This document shows positions 23,181-36,188 of a stretch of 64,000 nt of DNA, in pieces. Numbering within the stretch: position 1 is the first letter of the stretch; each line of letters begins with the position of its first letter. The stretch comes from Crambe crambe (Eukaryota > Porifera > Demospongiae > Poecilosclerida > Crambeidae). The position numbers were made by a program, and so were the translations under genes. The notes under the pieces are model-generated. The model saw nothing but the letters and a program-made list of their open reading frames with translations. It had not been told where the DNA came from and did no database searches. The stretch is from assembly GCA_963924555.1 (NCBI GenBank), contig OZ004595.1:682001-746000 (forward strand). Direction: 5' to 3'.

Positions 23181-24678
23181 CAGGTGAATAACATGTTACA
23201 TCTTTTTTTCCTAAATGCACATGCAACCATGCACATGTTTTGAAAACTTGAGAGAAACCTCACCACTCAGTGTTTCTATACTTCCACCATTTACAGCTGC
23301 TCAAAGTAGAGGTGGATTTATCAGACTGGTAACACCAGCTCAATGGAAAGTGACAACAAAGAAGCAATCATATCATTAGCTGGACTATTCCACACCAGCA
23401 AGTATCACAAGCACAGCAAAAGGTGATCCACAATTTATCAAACCATTAATAGTGGTATAAGACGTATTATCAGGCCTTGAATCATGTGATACCTAAAGGA
23501 ATCGGGAGAAGAGATCATTAAAAACACAAGTCAAAATGCTACAACCTTAACCACTTTTTTCACCTCATAGGTATAGGGGTGCTTGCAACCCCTGTCCATG
23601 CACCGTTGCTAGGGTATTATAACGTCAGAGCTGCTTGGAGTAGCTAAATGAAACAAGCACCTAGCTATGGAGTACTGCACATGCTGCTACTACACACAGC
23701 AAAAAAAAGGGCAATTTTTATAGCTAGATGCTACAAGATATCGTACATGACAAGATCTTGCTGACAGGTGTAGCTAATAGCGATAGTCTGGTGCAGCTGC
23801 TCAGGTTCAGAGTTATATCATGTCCAATCAGTCCTGGCACGAAATGACATTTTCAAGCAGGAATTTACGGCCCAGCTAGCTAAAATATCCCCATATCACT
23901 AGAGATTAGGCCCCCCCCCCCCCAGAAAAAATGACCCCATTACTTTAGGGCCTCCTGGTCCAGGCCCCAAATTAGGGACTCCCTATACTTGGCTTGGCTA
24001 AAGGGACCGGGCAGATAGGTAGGCCTGGACTACCTATGGAACTCTGGATCTGCATCTGGATCTACCCATGGAAGTGATGCTAGCTGTAACTACATTAGCA
24101 GTTCAAGTGAGTGTGGGTCCCCTAACTAGAAAAATGGGGACTCCAGGATCCCCACTTCTCTAATGATTTGGGGATGGTGGGCCCTGATTTTGGGGGGTCC
24201 CCATATCACTGTTACAATGGTTTGACTTACATCGCTGATCTTTGCTCCACACAGCCTTCTCTCCCAACACCACACAAGGTAACATTGAGCTTGGTCTTGG
24301 AGTTAGTCAGTGACACTACAGGGAGATAGTGGTTCAGTATTAGCTAGGTTTCCATGGTGAAATGTTACCAGGGACCTACTCTGACTTAAAATGCTGCCAT
24401 ATATAAATGTGAATACTTATATTGGCGACTTAATTCAGTGCCATGTATACTCGTGGCATGTTTGATTTAGCTAAATCAACGCCATGAGTGACTCAAGGCA
24501 TGGATGACTTAATTCAATGCCATGAGTAACTCAAAGCATTTATGTAGGCTGTAAATTATCTTACCTGGATCTCAATCACATGATCCTAACGCTCCTTAAA
24601 ATCTGCCACGCCCTTATTTTGTTCTTGAACAATCTTCTTTTTCAGAGCTATATCGTATCTCTTAGCGGCTGTTGTGGT

Positions 24679-27600
24679 ATGGCAGAGGGAAAATCGAAAC
24701 AGGTGAGCTGTAATGCATGCTCATCAGTAGGTTTAGAAATCCAGATGAAGAACTTGTTCACTACACGCATAGATGCCATTTATAAGGTTATGGCGCCTAA
24801 AATATTGGGGAGGACAGCTGCATTGGTCGGCTAATTCGCCTCAAAACAGCAGCTGTTTGTTTGTTATGTACAGCCTGTCCTGCTATTTATCAGTTGGCCA
24901 ATTTATCTTTCTAGTAGAGATAGCAGTTAGCTAGGTCTGCAAGTTCTTGACTGGTAGATAGTGTTACTGCTAGTTTATAGTTTGACTATCTAGATGTTTC
25001 CTCCCAATACAGGAACTCGAGGAAGAGCTTCAGGATGCATTGTTTGTAAGTTGTCATGAAAGTAGCTGCTGTGAGGTTGTGTTGGTCCAGTGCCCTCTGG
25101 TCAGTCACTGCAAAGCACCTTAGGCCCATAGAAACAGTCTGTCAAAGATGAGGGGTGCTCGTATGCAGGGACAGGTTGCTTATTGGAATGCTGGACTACT
25201 CAACCTTAAAGCAGTTACCTCCAGCATGTGGGCCCCAATGTTTCGTACAGATTGTCAACACGCCTCAGCTTGTGTGCCTACTAGACCCCTGTCCATTTTT
25301 ATAGGCCAAATGCTTACTCGGCATAATTCCTAGTGCCCCTCTGCCGAGGGAAGTGGGTGGAGTCTTGTGACTCACAGACCCCAGGACAATATTGAGCACA
25401 CTTTTTAATGAACATTCCCCACGTTTGGAGTGTACAGCTCAAACACCTTGCATGCTAGACCCCTGCTCAATTTTTTACAAGCCGTTACCAACCCATTCAA
25501 GTGTACCGAGGGAAATGGGCGGGGTCTAATGACTCATGGACCCCATGACCTTATAGAGCAAGATGTGCTCTACAGGTTCTCCAAGTTTGGAGGCCGTAGC
25601 TCACATGCTGTGGGTGTGGTGATTTTTTTTTGTGGTGCATGATGGCTGTCTTTGTGTGTTGGTTGTATGGTTGTCTCACCTTCTCTCTCTCACTCCTCAC
25701 AGATGAAGGCATACTATCAGAGGGTGTTAGAGTATGATGAACAGGTGAGTGATGAGTGTAGCAGTGGTGTGATGAGGGCGTGGCATGTGGCCCAGTCCAT
25801 ACCTGGTGTGTATTCCATGTGTGCAGAGATTGTCTGCTGCTCAGAAGGAGCTCAGTCAGCCTTCCCTGAGTGAAGCAAGGCAGTCTGAGCTTGAGAAGGA
25901 GGTGAAGTATTGTGAGGGACGGATCCAGAAATGGAAAAAGTTTCTCCTTGCTAGAGAAGAAGAAATAAAGAAGCTACAAGATGCCCTGGGGCAACTTACT
26001 TGTAAGTATAAAGATTTAGCACTAATTAGATGATGTAATGATACATTATACAAGTTAAGTAATAGCCCAGAGCTATAAAATAGTGTGCGCTCAGCTGGGA
26101 GGTGTAATTAGTAATTAATAGCATAGATATAAGATGTTTACGGGATTGGAAACGGATCACGTGCTCTCGTTAGCAACTAACAACCGAGGCGCGTTGACAG
26201 CTGAATGACATAGCACTTTTGTCAAAGTTGCTGTTCTGACAAGATCCATGAGGTAAGACTTATGCCAATGATACTATAATACACTAGGGCATAGATTTAC
26301 TGTATGAAATTAATTTTAGCTCAGATTTTCAAGTTTAATCCTACAAATACTACTGTAGTGGTTAATGGGACTATAATCCCTCTCACGCTTGATAGAATCA
26401 ATCGCTGTTGCCCATTTTCTGATCAAAAGGCATGTAAACGTTAGCTACATAGAATAGTAATGTTAGTTTTTGTATTAGCTGACATATATTGTCTCTAACA
26501 TTTGCAAGTGGTGTTAAAACTGTAATCCCTCTCCCAAGAAATAGATCAACAATATTGCAACTGTATTAGTTATTTCAGGGAAAGGATAGAACAGTAAATG
26601 GAATTGGTGCATTCGTTTTCTATACAATAGTCATCCTATGGAGATGGCAAGCTTACTATATACCCCCCCTAATATCCATAGGGTCCACAGGACAGCTGAC
26701 TGAGCCGAATTCTTGAGGTGGATGGTGTCAAAATCCAACAGCCAAAAGCTGGAAATATTGCAATAATGCTGATGAGGGAGAACTGAGCAGAAACTGGCGG
26801 ATAACTTTGGGGCAAAATTATCTAGCTATAATAATGATGAATTTATGTCTAATTTTAATACCAAAAGTCATTTTGGCCTTTCTTTCAAATCAATCACATA
26901 AAATTAATGTATAATGAGCAATGATAGGTACTCATAGTTATAATTACAAGGAAAAAAGTTATAAATAATTAATAACTTCCTTCCTCAGACTCTCCAACTT
27001 CAACTCTCTGACTCTTCACTTCTTCAATACCTTCCCCTTAGCTTACTTGTACTATTCTGTGAGCTGTAGGGGCAGAACATCACTTTAACTGCCTTGAAAG
27101 GAGTGAATATTGATCTCCTTTCACGGCCATTAATATAATTAATGCTGCATGCGCGTGCGCATCTGTCAACGCGCCTCGGTTGTGCAGTTCATTGTGCGTT
27201 TCCAATCCCGTAAAACCTCTTATATCTATGTTAATAGTAACATGTAAGAATTAATTAGTGACTAATTAAAAGTAGGTGAAATTAATAAATGTTTGAGTGG
27301 CCATAACTTTTGAAGGGAAAGTGCTATAGTCTTGAAATAAGAACCATTCTGCTCAGAAAATTCTACTCTTTCTTTGTATCACTACTAGCATTACCTAAGA
27401 GAGTGTTAGGGAGGTGGTAATCCATTTTGGCATGTATTTTACGACCTTATTATAATTTTATCAGCAGAATGTGACTGTTGTGATGTCTTGTAACACTTAT
27501 TATAAACTGTTATGTAAATAATGTTCTGTTCCCCTCTTCAGCTGCTTCCCAGAAGCCTGACTCTTCTTCCCAGAAAGAAACACAGAGTGAGTATTGTAAG

Positions 27601-29875
27601 CCACAATAAGTGGTCCCATTGACAGCAATGTACACATACAATGGTGTGCTTTAATTGAGGTTCTTAGGCAATAACATAATTTATTCAGTCAATGATTTAC
27701 TTTACAGAATCAACATCAAGTGACTTGCGTCTAGATGATGCAACTAGAGAGAAAATGGTACGTGTAATTAATGGAGAGGGTGTGTGTATGCAGATATCAT
27801 TCATGTGGGGTGTGAACTCTATGATCGCTCTCCTGGTTTCTCTGATTCAGTTCGACCAGTCCATGACGTGGGGCCACGTTGAGGCAATCATCATCAAGGT
27901 CCTGATCGTGGGGGCTGCTGGAGTCGGCAAATCCCTTTTTTTGTCTCGTCTCCTTGGTGTCGCTATTTCTCTCATCCGAAACAGTACCGGAGTGGTCGAG
28001 AAAGCCCAGAGGGTCAACTGTCAAAGGTTGGGCACAACAGATCACTTAAAGAACATAGTTTGGGAAGTGGTCGGACCGAAAGAACTGATGAAACTTCTTG
28101 CCGATGCCATAACCTCAGGAATTGAGAAGTTCACTGCTTCTGTTTCCCCTCCACGTGCATCTCGTCGTTCCAATAATGGATCAGGTTCTCATTCGACCAG
28201 TTCTGCTGATGCAAGCTACTCTACAGCTAGAACTACCGTCCTTCAGCTGATAGGTCGTTCCAAGGAAGGTAAATTGCTGAAGATGACTTGGATCTATCTG
28301 ATAGATAGTGGAGGGCAGCCTCAGTTCCACGAGCTTCTTACAGCATTCATCAGAAACACCACTTTAGGTATCTTTGTCTTCAGACTCTCAGATCGGCTGG
28401 ACGATAAGCCACGGATTGAATACTACAAAGGTGGAAAGCCACTGGGTGAGCCTTATCCTTTCCCCATGAGCCACAAGGAGATCTTCCAGCATTGTGTCCA
28501 GACCATTTCTTCCCTCCCTTCCACTTCTCCTCTGAAGGATCAGGCCCCAACTCGTCCAAAAATTCTCGTCTTGGGAACTCATCGAGACGAAGAGAGCAAG
28601 TGTTCCGAAACACGTGATGAAAAAGAGAAGATTCTCAGGGATATCTTGCATAAAGGGCCAAATCCTGACTCGGCCATCTCAGAAGATTTGATCTACTATG
28701 GAAATAGGTGCATCTTTCCTTTGAATGCTAAATCACCTGAGGAGCAGGACGAGGAGATCATCGGTGATATTCGAGACAAAATAGTGCGTCTTGCACCTCA
28801 ACCCCAATCCATCCCACTGCAGTATTACGCACTCGAACTGGAACTCGAAAAGAAAGAAGAGAGTGTGATTAGCTTCAAAGAATGTTTGGATATTGCCAAG
28901 CATTCCCTGCTTTTCGAAGAGACTGCGGCCAGAACTGCCATCCATCATCTGGATAGCCTCAACCTCATCCAACACTTCCCAGAGTGTGCCGAAGAGGTCA
29001 TATTCTGTGACCCCAACATCCTCCTCAACAAGGTGAACGAGCTGATAGAGAAAAGCTACAGCTTGAGAGGTTTAACCCCTACAAAACTTGAGGCAGATGT
29101 GGGAGGGGACTGGATTAGATTCCACATGCGTGGCAGGGTGACCTTACCCATGCTTAAAGAGTTTCCCGAAGGCTTCGTGCAAAATCTTTACGATCATCGC
29201 ACTTTGGCCAAGATCTTTGAAGACCTGCTCATCTTGACTCGTTTTGAGCATGATGATAGCTTTTTCATGCCTGCCCTGCTCGATGTTAAAGATCTGAAGC
29301 TCATCCAGCGACCGACCAAGACGTGCTTGATCATAGCGTTCTCCTCTGGGTATGCCCCCTTGGGACTTTTTTCTTCCTCCATTGCCTTTCTGACTTCGAG
29401 CAATAATCGATGCCCTTCTCCATGGATGTTCTTGTTCGAAAAAGGTCAACTCTTCCGAAATGTGATCAGCTTCAATGTGGAATCAGTGGTGGTCACTCTT
29501 ATTGACCGCTCCAGTCACTTTGAGGTTCATGTGCAACTGCAGGGAAGCATGCAAGAAGACCCATCCATGATGCCCGAAGTGTGCAGAATCGTACGACAAG
29601 GAATCAAGGTGGCTATTGATCAATCGATGAAGAAACGCCACATCTGTTGTGCATCGTACAGTGAGAGTTTCTTCTGCCCGTGTGACTCGTACGCTACCTA
29701 CCACTTGGCCAGTGTGAAGAAAACATTTGGCAAGAAATATCATAGGTGTTGTGAAGTCCACACTGGGAATAATGGAGCTTTGGAGGAACATCACTACCAG
29801 TGGCTGGGAATAGAACTCTCTACACCATCAAAAGGTAGGAATCACCCCTATGGTAGATTGCTTATACCAAGTCAC

Positions 29876-29908
<33 letters not shown>

Positions 29909-30404
29909 AACAGCTATCCAAAGTTCTCTAGGACCACCTGACCATTTTGAAACCTCAAGATTACTTAAAGCTTTGAGCAACGATGAGTTGATAGAGTTGG
30001 GGACAGCTCTTGGATTATCCTTCAGCAATTTGAAAAGGATGACAATGCTTCTTGGAGATATGATTCAGGCATGGTTAAATGGTGACGATGACGTCACTAC
30101 TAGAAGTGGTCCTCCCAGCTGGTCCAGTCTGGCCACAGCTCTTGAAAGAACTGGTCACACAGCTATTGCCTCCAAAGTCAGGAAAGGTGAGCAGTCAAAA
30201 TCAATGAGATTACAAACATTGATCTGCTTCTATTTTATAGAAAAGCTCGGTCAAGTCCTCACTACTCCTTCACTTCCAAGACCTACACCAGCAGGTGAGC
30301 AGTTTAACACAGAGTGTGTAATATCATACTGGTACATGGTACTGTTAATGAATGCAGGTCCTTCTGTCAACCCTTTACCTGATGAGGTGGACAGTATACT
30401 CTAA
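24679..30404 (+). CDS. Unit 3: coiled-coil Roc-COR-Death protein (class A), complete
   Basis: Exons: 24679..24702, 25013..25045, 25703..25744, 25827..26001, 27542..27586, 27708..27757, 27851..29834, 29914..30186, 30241..30294 and 30358..30404. All joins are in phase, giving 908 residues, and this is the reference model for the array. Residues 1-91 are the coiled coil (MAEGKSKQ start) and 92-123 a Ser/Gln-rich linker. The P-loop GAAGVGKS is at about 144-151, DSGGQ at about 275 and THRD at about 366-369. COR-like sequence starts near 443, with a Cys/His-rich end near 710-785. The Death domain spans about 785-876 (LIELGTALGLSFSNLKRMTM, IQAWLNGDD, SWSSLATALERTGH). The THRD form of the G4 motif is typical of Roc domains. 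The intron between exons 4 and 5 holds a 1.1-kb inverted-repeat element. Expected role is cytosolic signalling by GTP-controlled assembly and Death-domain contacts; the partner is unknown. Confidence 0.9.
26122..27230. mobile_element. 1109-bp inverted-repeat transposon in unit 3 intron, 7-bp target duplication
   Basis: The ends are CATAGATATAAGA and its complement TCTTATATCTATG. Imperfect inversion continues through TTTACGGGATTGGAAACG, and a further inverted segment is ACAACCGAGGCGCGTTGACA. Direct repeats TTAATAG flank it at 26115..26121 and 27231..27237. Units 4, 5 and 6 have the empty site with a single TTAATAG, which proves insertion. It has no substantial open frame, so it is non-autonomous. 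The superfamily is not assigned. Confidence 0.85.
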
Positions 30405-30419
30405 GAGCTCACCTGATAA

Positions 30420-31230
30420 CAGCCATGAAATGTCTCACCAAACTCCTTCCACTCCTCAAAGACCTCATCATAAATGCCAAGTTTTATAAATATTTAGTTT
30501 GTCATGACTTCATGATTGAAATATCCACACACACCATCACCCCTTTGTATCTATCTACCACTGCTTGTCTTCATTACACAAAAATTCTTTATTAAATTTT
30601 TATATTTTGTGTAAAATAAATAATGAGAAGAGAAGATAAAGTATGGAGGTCATCAGCTGCTTGACTGTGCCAGGCACCACAAGGAATAGAAGTATGTAGA
30701 GATACACACTGATAAATGAGTTAGGAGTGTTATGGCACAAGAAAAGAATTTCAAATCAGAAGATGTAGAACAGAATAGAATCAAAATAATGAAGTATGTA
30801 AGAATAGCTAAAATTTTCACTAAAAAGTCTTAAATTTTCACTAAAAGTCTTAAAATTCCACAGGACCCTGATGGAGTCCACCATGGCTTCTGGCTAGAAG
30901 GGTGTTGTGGTGCAACTGGAGGAAAATGTGTTGGATGTGGTACTTGGAACTGCTGTCCTCATCACTCACCCCATCCAGTTCCTGAGCTCCATCAGGGTCA
31001 GATCCAGGATTGCCACTGGGCCACGGGGAAGGAGGGGACATAAATATGACAGCATGAGTGTAGGCAAAGGGGTGAAGTACCCCATGCATGTGTTATAGCT
31101 ATTCTGAAGTGACACATGCAAGGTCACAGGTCACAGGTGTGATTTGTTAAAGGAAATATGCACTGAGTTATCTAATGTGTGACCTTCCAAAGTACAGTGC
31201 AATATGGATGTTCCGAAAGATATCTTTGAA
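30420..31230. repeat. Segmental duplicate 'R1', copy 2 (3' flank of unit 3)
   Basis: Matches 21590..22410 apart from a few substitutions and one fewer short tandem repeat. It supports a recent duplication of a roughly 9-10 kb unit including the gene. Confidence 0.75.
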
Positions 31231-31289
31231 GCAACAGTGACACATGCTAGATCACAGGTGTGATTGTTAAGTTAGTGTGCACTGAGTTA

Positions 31290-33300
31290 TCCAATGTGAG
31301 ACCTTGAAAGTTCAAGCCAAAGTGTGTCTTCCATAGCTCATAGTCTTCAAGGGAGTTATGGTTTCAAAACATAAAGGACACTTTTTCAACATCTAACTTC
31401 AACAATTGAGGTCATATTCATATATTGGGGGGATGGAGGGTGAGGGGGAGTATTTAAGTACACCAAGAGAGTTCTCTTTTGAAGTTTTGTTGGGTAGTAT
31501 GAATACATTAAGAATAAACCCCCCCCAGAGATCCACCCTTATTTACAAGTAATTAGGTTTTTTGATCCAATTAGTAGGAGGGGGTTAGGACACTCATCAC
31601 TTATGGATCAATTCCAGAAGGACCGGCCCCACGGAGAACCCTGTTGCTGACAATAATGGAACTATAATACTATTAGCAATTAGCTTTGAATGGATGTGGG
31701 AGTTTCCAGCTCATGACTCACTGATGATCATATGATAGTCACATGGTGTATCATGTAGCAGGAGAGGGTTGTGTGTGGTTGATTACCAGGTATGGTGTCT
31801 CCTTGGTGTGACTCTTGATGTGTCTGCGTAGTTTGTAGGGTGTGGCAAATCTCCAGGGACAACCGTCAAAGGGGCACTGTGGAGAGGAGGGGAGAGGGGA
31901 AGCAGGTGAATAACATGCTACATCTTTTTTCCCTAAATCCACAATGCAACCATGGGGTTTCTTGAGAGAACCTTACCACTCATGATTATACAGTGTTTGG
32001 AAAGAGACAACTAAGAACCTCATTAGCTGGACTATTACACACCAGCAAGTATCACAAACACAGCCAAAAGGTGACCCATTCAACCACAATTTATCAAGCC
32101 ATTAATAGTGGTATAAGACGTATCTTAAAGGTGCTTGCAACCAGTTAACTTCAGAGCTGCTAAATGAAACAAGCACCTAGCTATGGAGTACTGCACATGC
32201 TGCTACTACACACAGCAAAAAAGGGCAATTTTTATAGCTAGATGCTACAAGATATCGTATGGACAAGATCTTGCTGACAGGTGTAGCTAATAGTGATAGT
32301 CTGGTGCAGCTGCTTAGGTTCAGAGTTATATCACGTCCAATCAGTCCTGGCACGAAATGACATTTTCAAGCAGGAATTTACGGCCCAACTTGCTACTTAT
32401 TATCGTAGGCTAGCAATAATCATAAAATTATTTTAGTTAGTGGATTAATTTTTCATTAATAGACCTGGCAACCTCTGGTTGTGCCAGTGTGAAAACTGAC
32501 TGGTTTCTGGATAGACTAGTTAGACTAACTATCATCTTGGAACTAGACCTGAAACTTAGAAAGACGATATGGATGCATGAGATTCTCCCATATCGATTAG
32601 GGGGCCCCCAACAACCCCATTACTCTGGGCCCACTGGTCCCCATATCCCTAGGGGGATGACGAGAGGCCCCAAATTAGGGACTCCCTATACTTGGCTTGG
32701 CTAAAGAGACCGGCAGATAGGTAGGTCTGGATCTACCTATGGAACTCTGGATCTGCATCTGGATCTACCCATGGAAGTGATGCTAGAAAATATTCCACTC
32801 CTAAACTGCAACTACATTAGCAGTTCAAGTGAGTGTGGGTCCCCCTGACTAGAAAAATGGGGACCCCAAGATCCCCACTTCTCTAATGATTTGGGGATGG
32901 TGGGTCCTGATTTTGGGGGTCTCCATATCACTGTTATAATGGTTCGACTTACATCGCTGATCTTTGCTCCACACAGCCTTCTCTCCCAACACCACACAAG
33001 GTAACATTGAGCTTGGTCTTGGAGTTAGTGACACTACAGGGAGACAGTCATGTCAACTGATGGCTTACATTGGTTCAGTATTAGCTAGGTTTCCATGGTG
33101 AAATGTCAAGGAAGGATTCATTAAGTAATTAACCCTCAAGAAAACACTTTCTCTTGAAGCTGAACTTTGGACTCTACACACACCCATCACTGCTCATCAG
33201 AATATCACCACTCAGTTTTCAAAATGACCTAATCCTTGCAATGCTTCCAATAACACTATCTCCTGACTACAATAAGCTCATGAAACTATTTTACTAGCTA
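31290..33300. repeat. Segmental duplicate 'R2', copy 3 (deleted form)
   Basis: Third copy of the spacer, with a short C run, an almost absent GGGGA tract and several deletions after 31940. It rejoins the other copies around 32980..33300. No gene beyond the zinc-finger exon. Confidence 0.65.
31787..31876 (-). CDS. C2H2 zinc-finger exon, copy 3
   Basis: Same finger as copies 1 and 2 with an unchanged protein sequence, a CCACAG acceptor and a GTAATC donor. Only about 20 bases of purine repeat remain upstream. It lies on the same strand as, and 3.4 kb downstream of, the finger exon at 35338..35468, so the two could belong to one gene that starts at 35995. Confidence 0.6.
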
Positions 33301-34190
33301 ATACTTCTAACTAGTCACTACATTTACGAAGCTAATCTCTCACTTTAATACATGATATAGCCAGACTCATCAAGATGATGAAGTAAAAGTTCAGGCAACA
33401 ATGTCTGGTGTGCTTCTTCATGGGGTGGAACCATCAAAATTTGAGTGGGTAGTGACTTAATGATTACTTGCAAACATAAAATTATAGCAATTTCAATTTC
33501 ACTGAGTGAGAGACAAAACTAACACATACATAATTAAATAACACCGAAGTTCTCATGGGGAGGAGGACAATGCTCCCTTACTACAATTACATGGGGAAGC
33601 TATTGCCCCCTTGGCCCCCCCCCATGCCCCCCTGTGATGAAACACAATTTTCAGGGCTCTAGGAGGAGCTAAGGACCTTGTGTATAAGCCAGGAGGGTGT
33701 GGGAGTTTAACAATACTGAGAGAACTCACATCATGTAGTTGTATAGAGAGTCATTAGTACTAGACTCACCACTCAAACATGCATTGATATGGTACAGAGA
33801 AATACAATAGAATTGAACCATTAATCAAATTACAGGGTTTTCCCCATAATGTTGTATCAAGTGGTTATTACAGGGTTTTCCTCACAGTATTTGTACTGTC
33901 TTATCAAGTGGTTATTACAGACAGTATCTGTACTGTCTTATCAAGTGGTTATTACAGGGTTTTCCTCACAGTATTTCATGAGTTGCTTAGCAGTGCCTCC
34001 TGGGTATGCATAATACATTATATAGTGAACACTGGGACCAGTTAATGGAGAGGGTTTCACTCTTCAGAGGTTTAATTTGTATTGGCAGTATATATGGTTT
34101 GGTTCCTTGGAACATGTCCCTAATAGGGTAGGGAGGTTTTATATACTGTGTCCTGAGACTGTACAACTGCTCCAGTTGTAGGTGCTAGAC
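33300..34190. other. No gene seen; short tandem repeat at 33832..33985
   Basis: AT-rich spacer. A block around TACAGGGTTTTCC and TGTACTGTCTTATCAAGTGG is repeated three times between about 33832 and 33985. No splice-bounded open segment was found. Confidence 0.4.
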
Positions 34191-34216
34191 TTATCTAAGT
34201 GCTTTGTGGTAAGCAT

Positions 34217-34407
34217 TGCAGCACAACATTATGGGTGTGGGTTTGGATGCTACACACAGAGGTGCCCCTGAAGACAGGGATATCAACGATGAAGAGGAGG
34301 GGGAGCAGAGGGACGTTTGTTGTCCCGACATTCCAAGGTGCGGCTGGATACCTAAAGGAGAAGAAACCACAAAGAGAGCTCTATCCCCCAATTTCAATAT
34401 CTCCTGA
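34217..34407 (+). other. Small open frame conserved with 41932..42060
   Basis: The frame reads MGVGLDATHRGAPEDRDIND, then an acidic run, then RDVCCPDIPRCGW. The copy near 41934 keeps the frame and the whole CCPDIPRCGW end, and most differences in the acidic part are conservative. This could be a short exon or a transposon remnant. No homology is recognised and no splice partner was found. Confidence 0.3.
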
Positions 34408-34419
34408 TTAAAGGGACTG

Positions 34420-35335
34420 CCTCATAACTAGTTTTTAGACTAGAGCTATCATGTGATAATGCCCTACAAGTGCCTAGTTAGCTCAATCAGGTCAAGGAGC
34501 TCGTTACTACAGGACATTGAAAACAAAAACATGGTGGGAAAGAAGTATACAAGTGGATGAATCTTCTAGAGAAAGAAATGAAGTATTACAAGAGGAAGGA
34601 AGAGACTTCTTCCTGACCTGAATTGAAACCTTGAGGTTAGTTGAAGGACTGATAGCTCTTGAGTTAAGTGCATGTCAAGAGGTGAGCATCCGCTGGGGTT
34701 TGGGAGGAAGCAAGAGAGAAAGTGACCGTGTACCATCTGCCCAGACATGGACCCTACTTTGAGGTCAGTCATTAGGGAGACCAAGGCAGGCCACATTGAT
34801 CTTTCTCGTTTTATGTTTGTTTGTTTTACAAGTAAGGACACTTGTGATGGAGTAGGAAAGGAAGAAGATTTTAAGAGTTTTTTTTTCTTTATACTCGTTG
34901 AAACACACAAGAATCTCCCTTAGCATTGTCCCCCTTTAACTTTACTTCTTCTCACCTTGTGTTTCAACTTGGTGTTGTTGGCACTGGACAGGTAGGGGTG
35001 ACGTCCTCCCCCTCCAGACTGCAGAAAATTATAAATAAGCGAGTTATCAAGAAACATTATCAAAAGCAAGTATGAAGGTAAGTCAAGTAAATATTTATGC
35101 CTAGATGCTTTGTGGATCAACCACCACCATTCAGCAAATAGCTAAGGCAGTTCCTCTATCAACAAGGCAACAGTGTGAATAGAACTAAGATCAAAAAAAG
35201 TTAAGTCAAAGATGCTTAACATTAACCCTTAATTAAAGGGACTGCCTCATGCACAACTAGTCAAGGGAAACCACTTTATTCACCAACAGGGAAGGGGCTT
35301 GAAGGAGGTGGACAGACCTGTGTCACTGCTTGGCA
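34420..35335 (-). other. Spacer with one possible minus-strand exon
   Basis: On the minus strand a segment near 35025..34958 follows a CTGCAG acceptor, reads SGGGGRHPYLSSANNTKLKH and ends at a GTGAGA donor. It may be an internal exon of the zinc-finger gene that starts at 35995. Nothing else is supported. Confidence 0.3.
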
Positions 35336-35337
35336 TA

Positions 35338-35995
35338 TTATGGAGAGTGGATCGCCAGCCTCTTGTGGGAGAGGAAGCTGAGTTCACAGCCAGGGTGGGG
35401 GCAGTTGTACCCATAGTTGGTGAAGTCCATGTTGTAGACACTCTCTGAGGTAAATTTCTGACTGGAATCTGGAGAAGAGTGGGAACAATACTGGATGACA
35501 AGGTGATTACAGTAAATCTTTTCTGATCTGGCCACCCTTGGAGATCAAGTGTCCTGATTAGAGGGTGGCCTCATTTCACATTGGAACATTTTCTAGCAGT
35601 CATGATGACCCCTTACCTAACACACACCTTTAATGTCTGACATTGTCATTATCTTGATGAGTGTGATGTTATTGGATCTGCTCTGTAAGTGAGAGACATA
35701 ATACTGTGGAAATGACAGCTGGTGATCATAGGCCTTCCAGCTATAGCATTAACTAGCTACTCGATGACTCACCCATAACTTCCACAGGTCTAATGCAACT
35801 CAACTGCATCAAGTCAGACTTCTTCCCATCCTTGGCTACAGGAAATAATAACTGACTCTAATGATACTCTTTAGTTGAGAATAACTTACTGTATTCCTTC
35901 AGGTCTCTGACCAGGGACCCTTGAATCTGCTTAGTTGTAGGCCTACTCTTCAGTGTTTGGTTCTCTGTAGCTGAAGACCATGTGCAATCACTCAT
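35338..35995 (-). CDS. Zinc-finger gene 5' part, divergent from unit 4
   Basis: A first exon with ATG at 35995..35993 (MSDCTWSSATENQTLKSRPT) ends at a GTAAGT donor (35890). A second exon, 35835..35773, follows in phase (KDGKKSDLMQLSC). A later exon, 35468..35338, encodes a C2H2-like finger start (YNCPHPGCELSF, then HKRLAIH) but meets TAA two codons after the first His, so the second zinc-binding His is lost. An intervening exon near 35700..35630 (YYVSHLQSRSNNITL) could not be joined in frame. The gene starts about 190 bases from unit 4 exon 1 in the opposite direction, so the two may share a promoter region. It may be truncated or decayed. Confidence 0.4.
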
Positions 35996-36188
35996 CTTCA
36001 GGTAATCTTACAGTTGCTAGCCGGACCTGTATTGTATTGGATGACGTGTGCATCTAGTGAGGGGGTGTGGCATTTTAATAGCAATCCTAGCACATGATCG
36101 TCATCTACCACGCCCTTATTTGTTTTAGAATAGTTTCCTTTTCAGCTCAGAGCGAGTACTTACCTCTGTTAACTCACGTATCAGTGCC

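Larger units (their letters stand above)
22440..24370. repeat. Segmental duplicate 'R2', copy 2
   Basis: Second copy of the spacer at 10440..12540. It contains the zinc-finger exon, a shorter GGGGA tract and the same downstream block, plus an extra C-run segment near 23910. No additional gene is visible. Confidence 0.75.

Noticed and set aside
29877..29913. Pyrimidine/TTC run before the unit 3 Death exon as a separate coding repeat
   Set aside because: It is an expanded polypyrimidine tract before the TAACAG acceptor.
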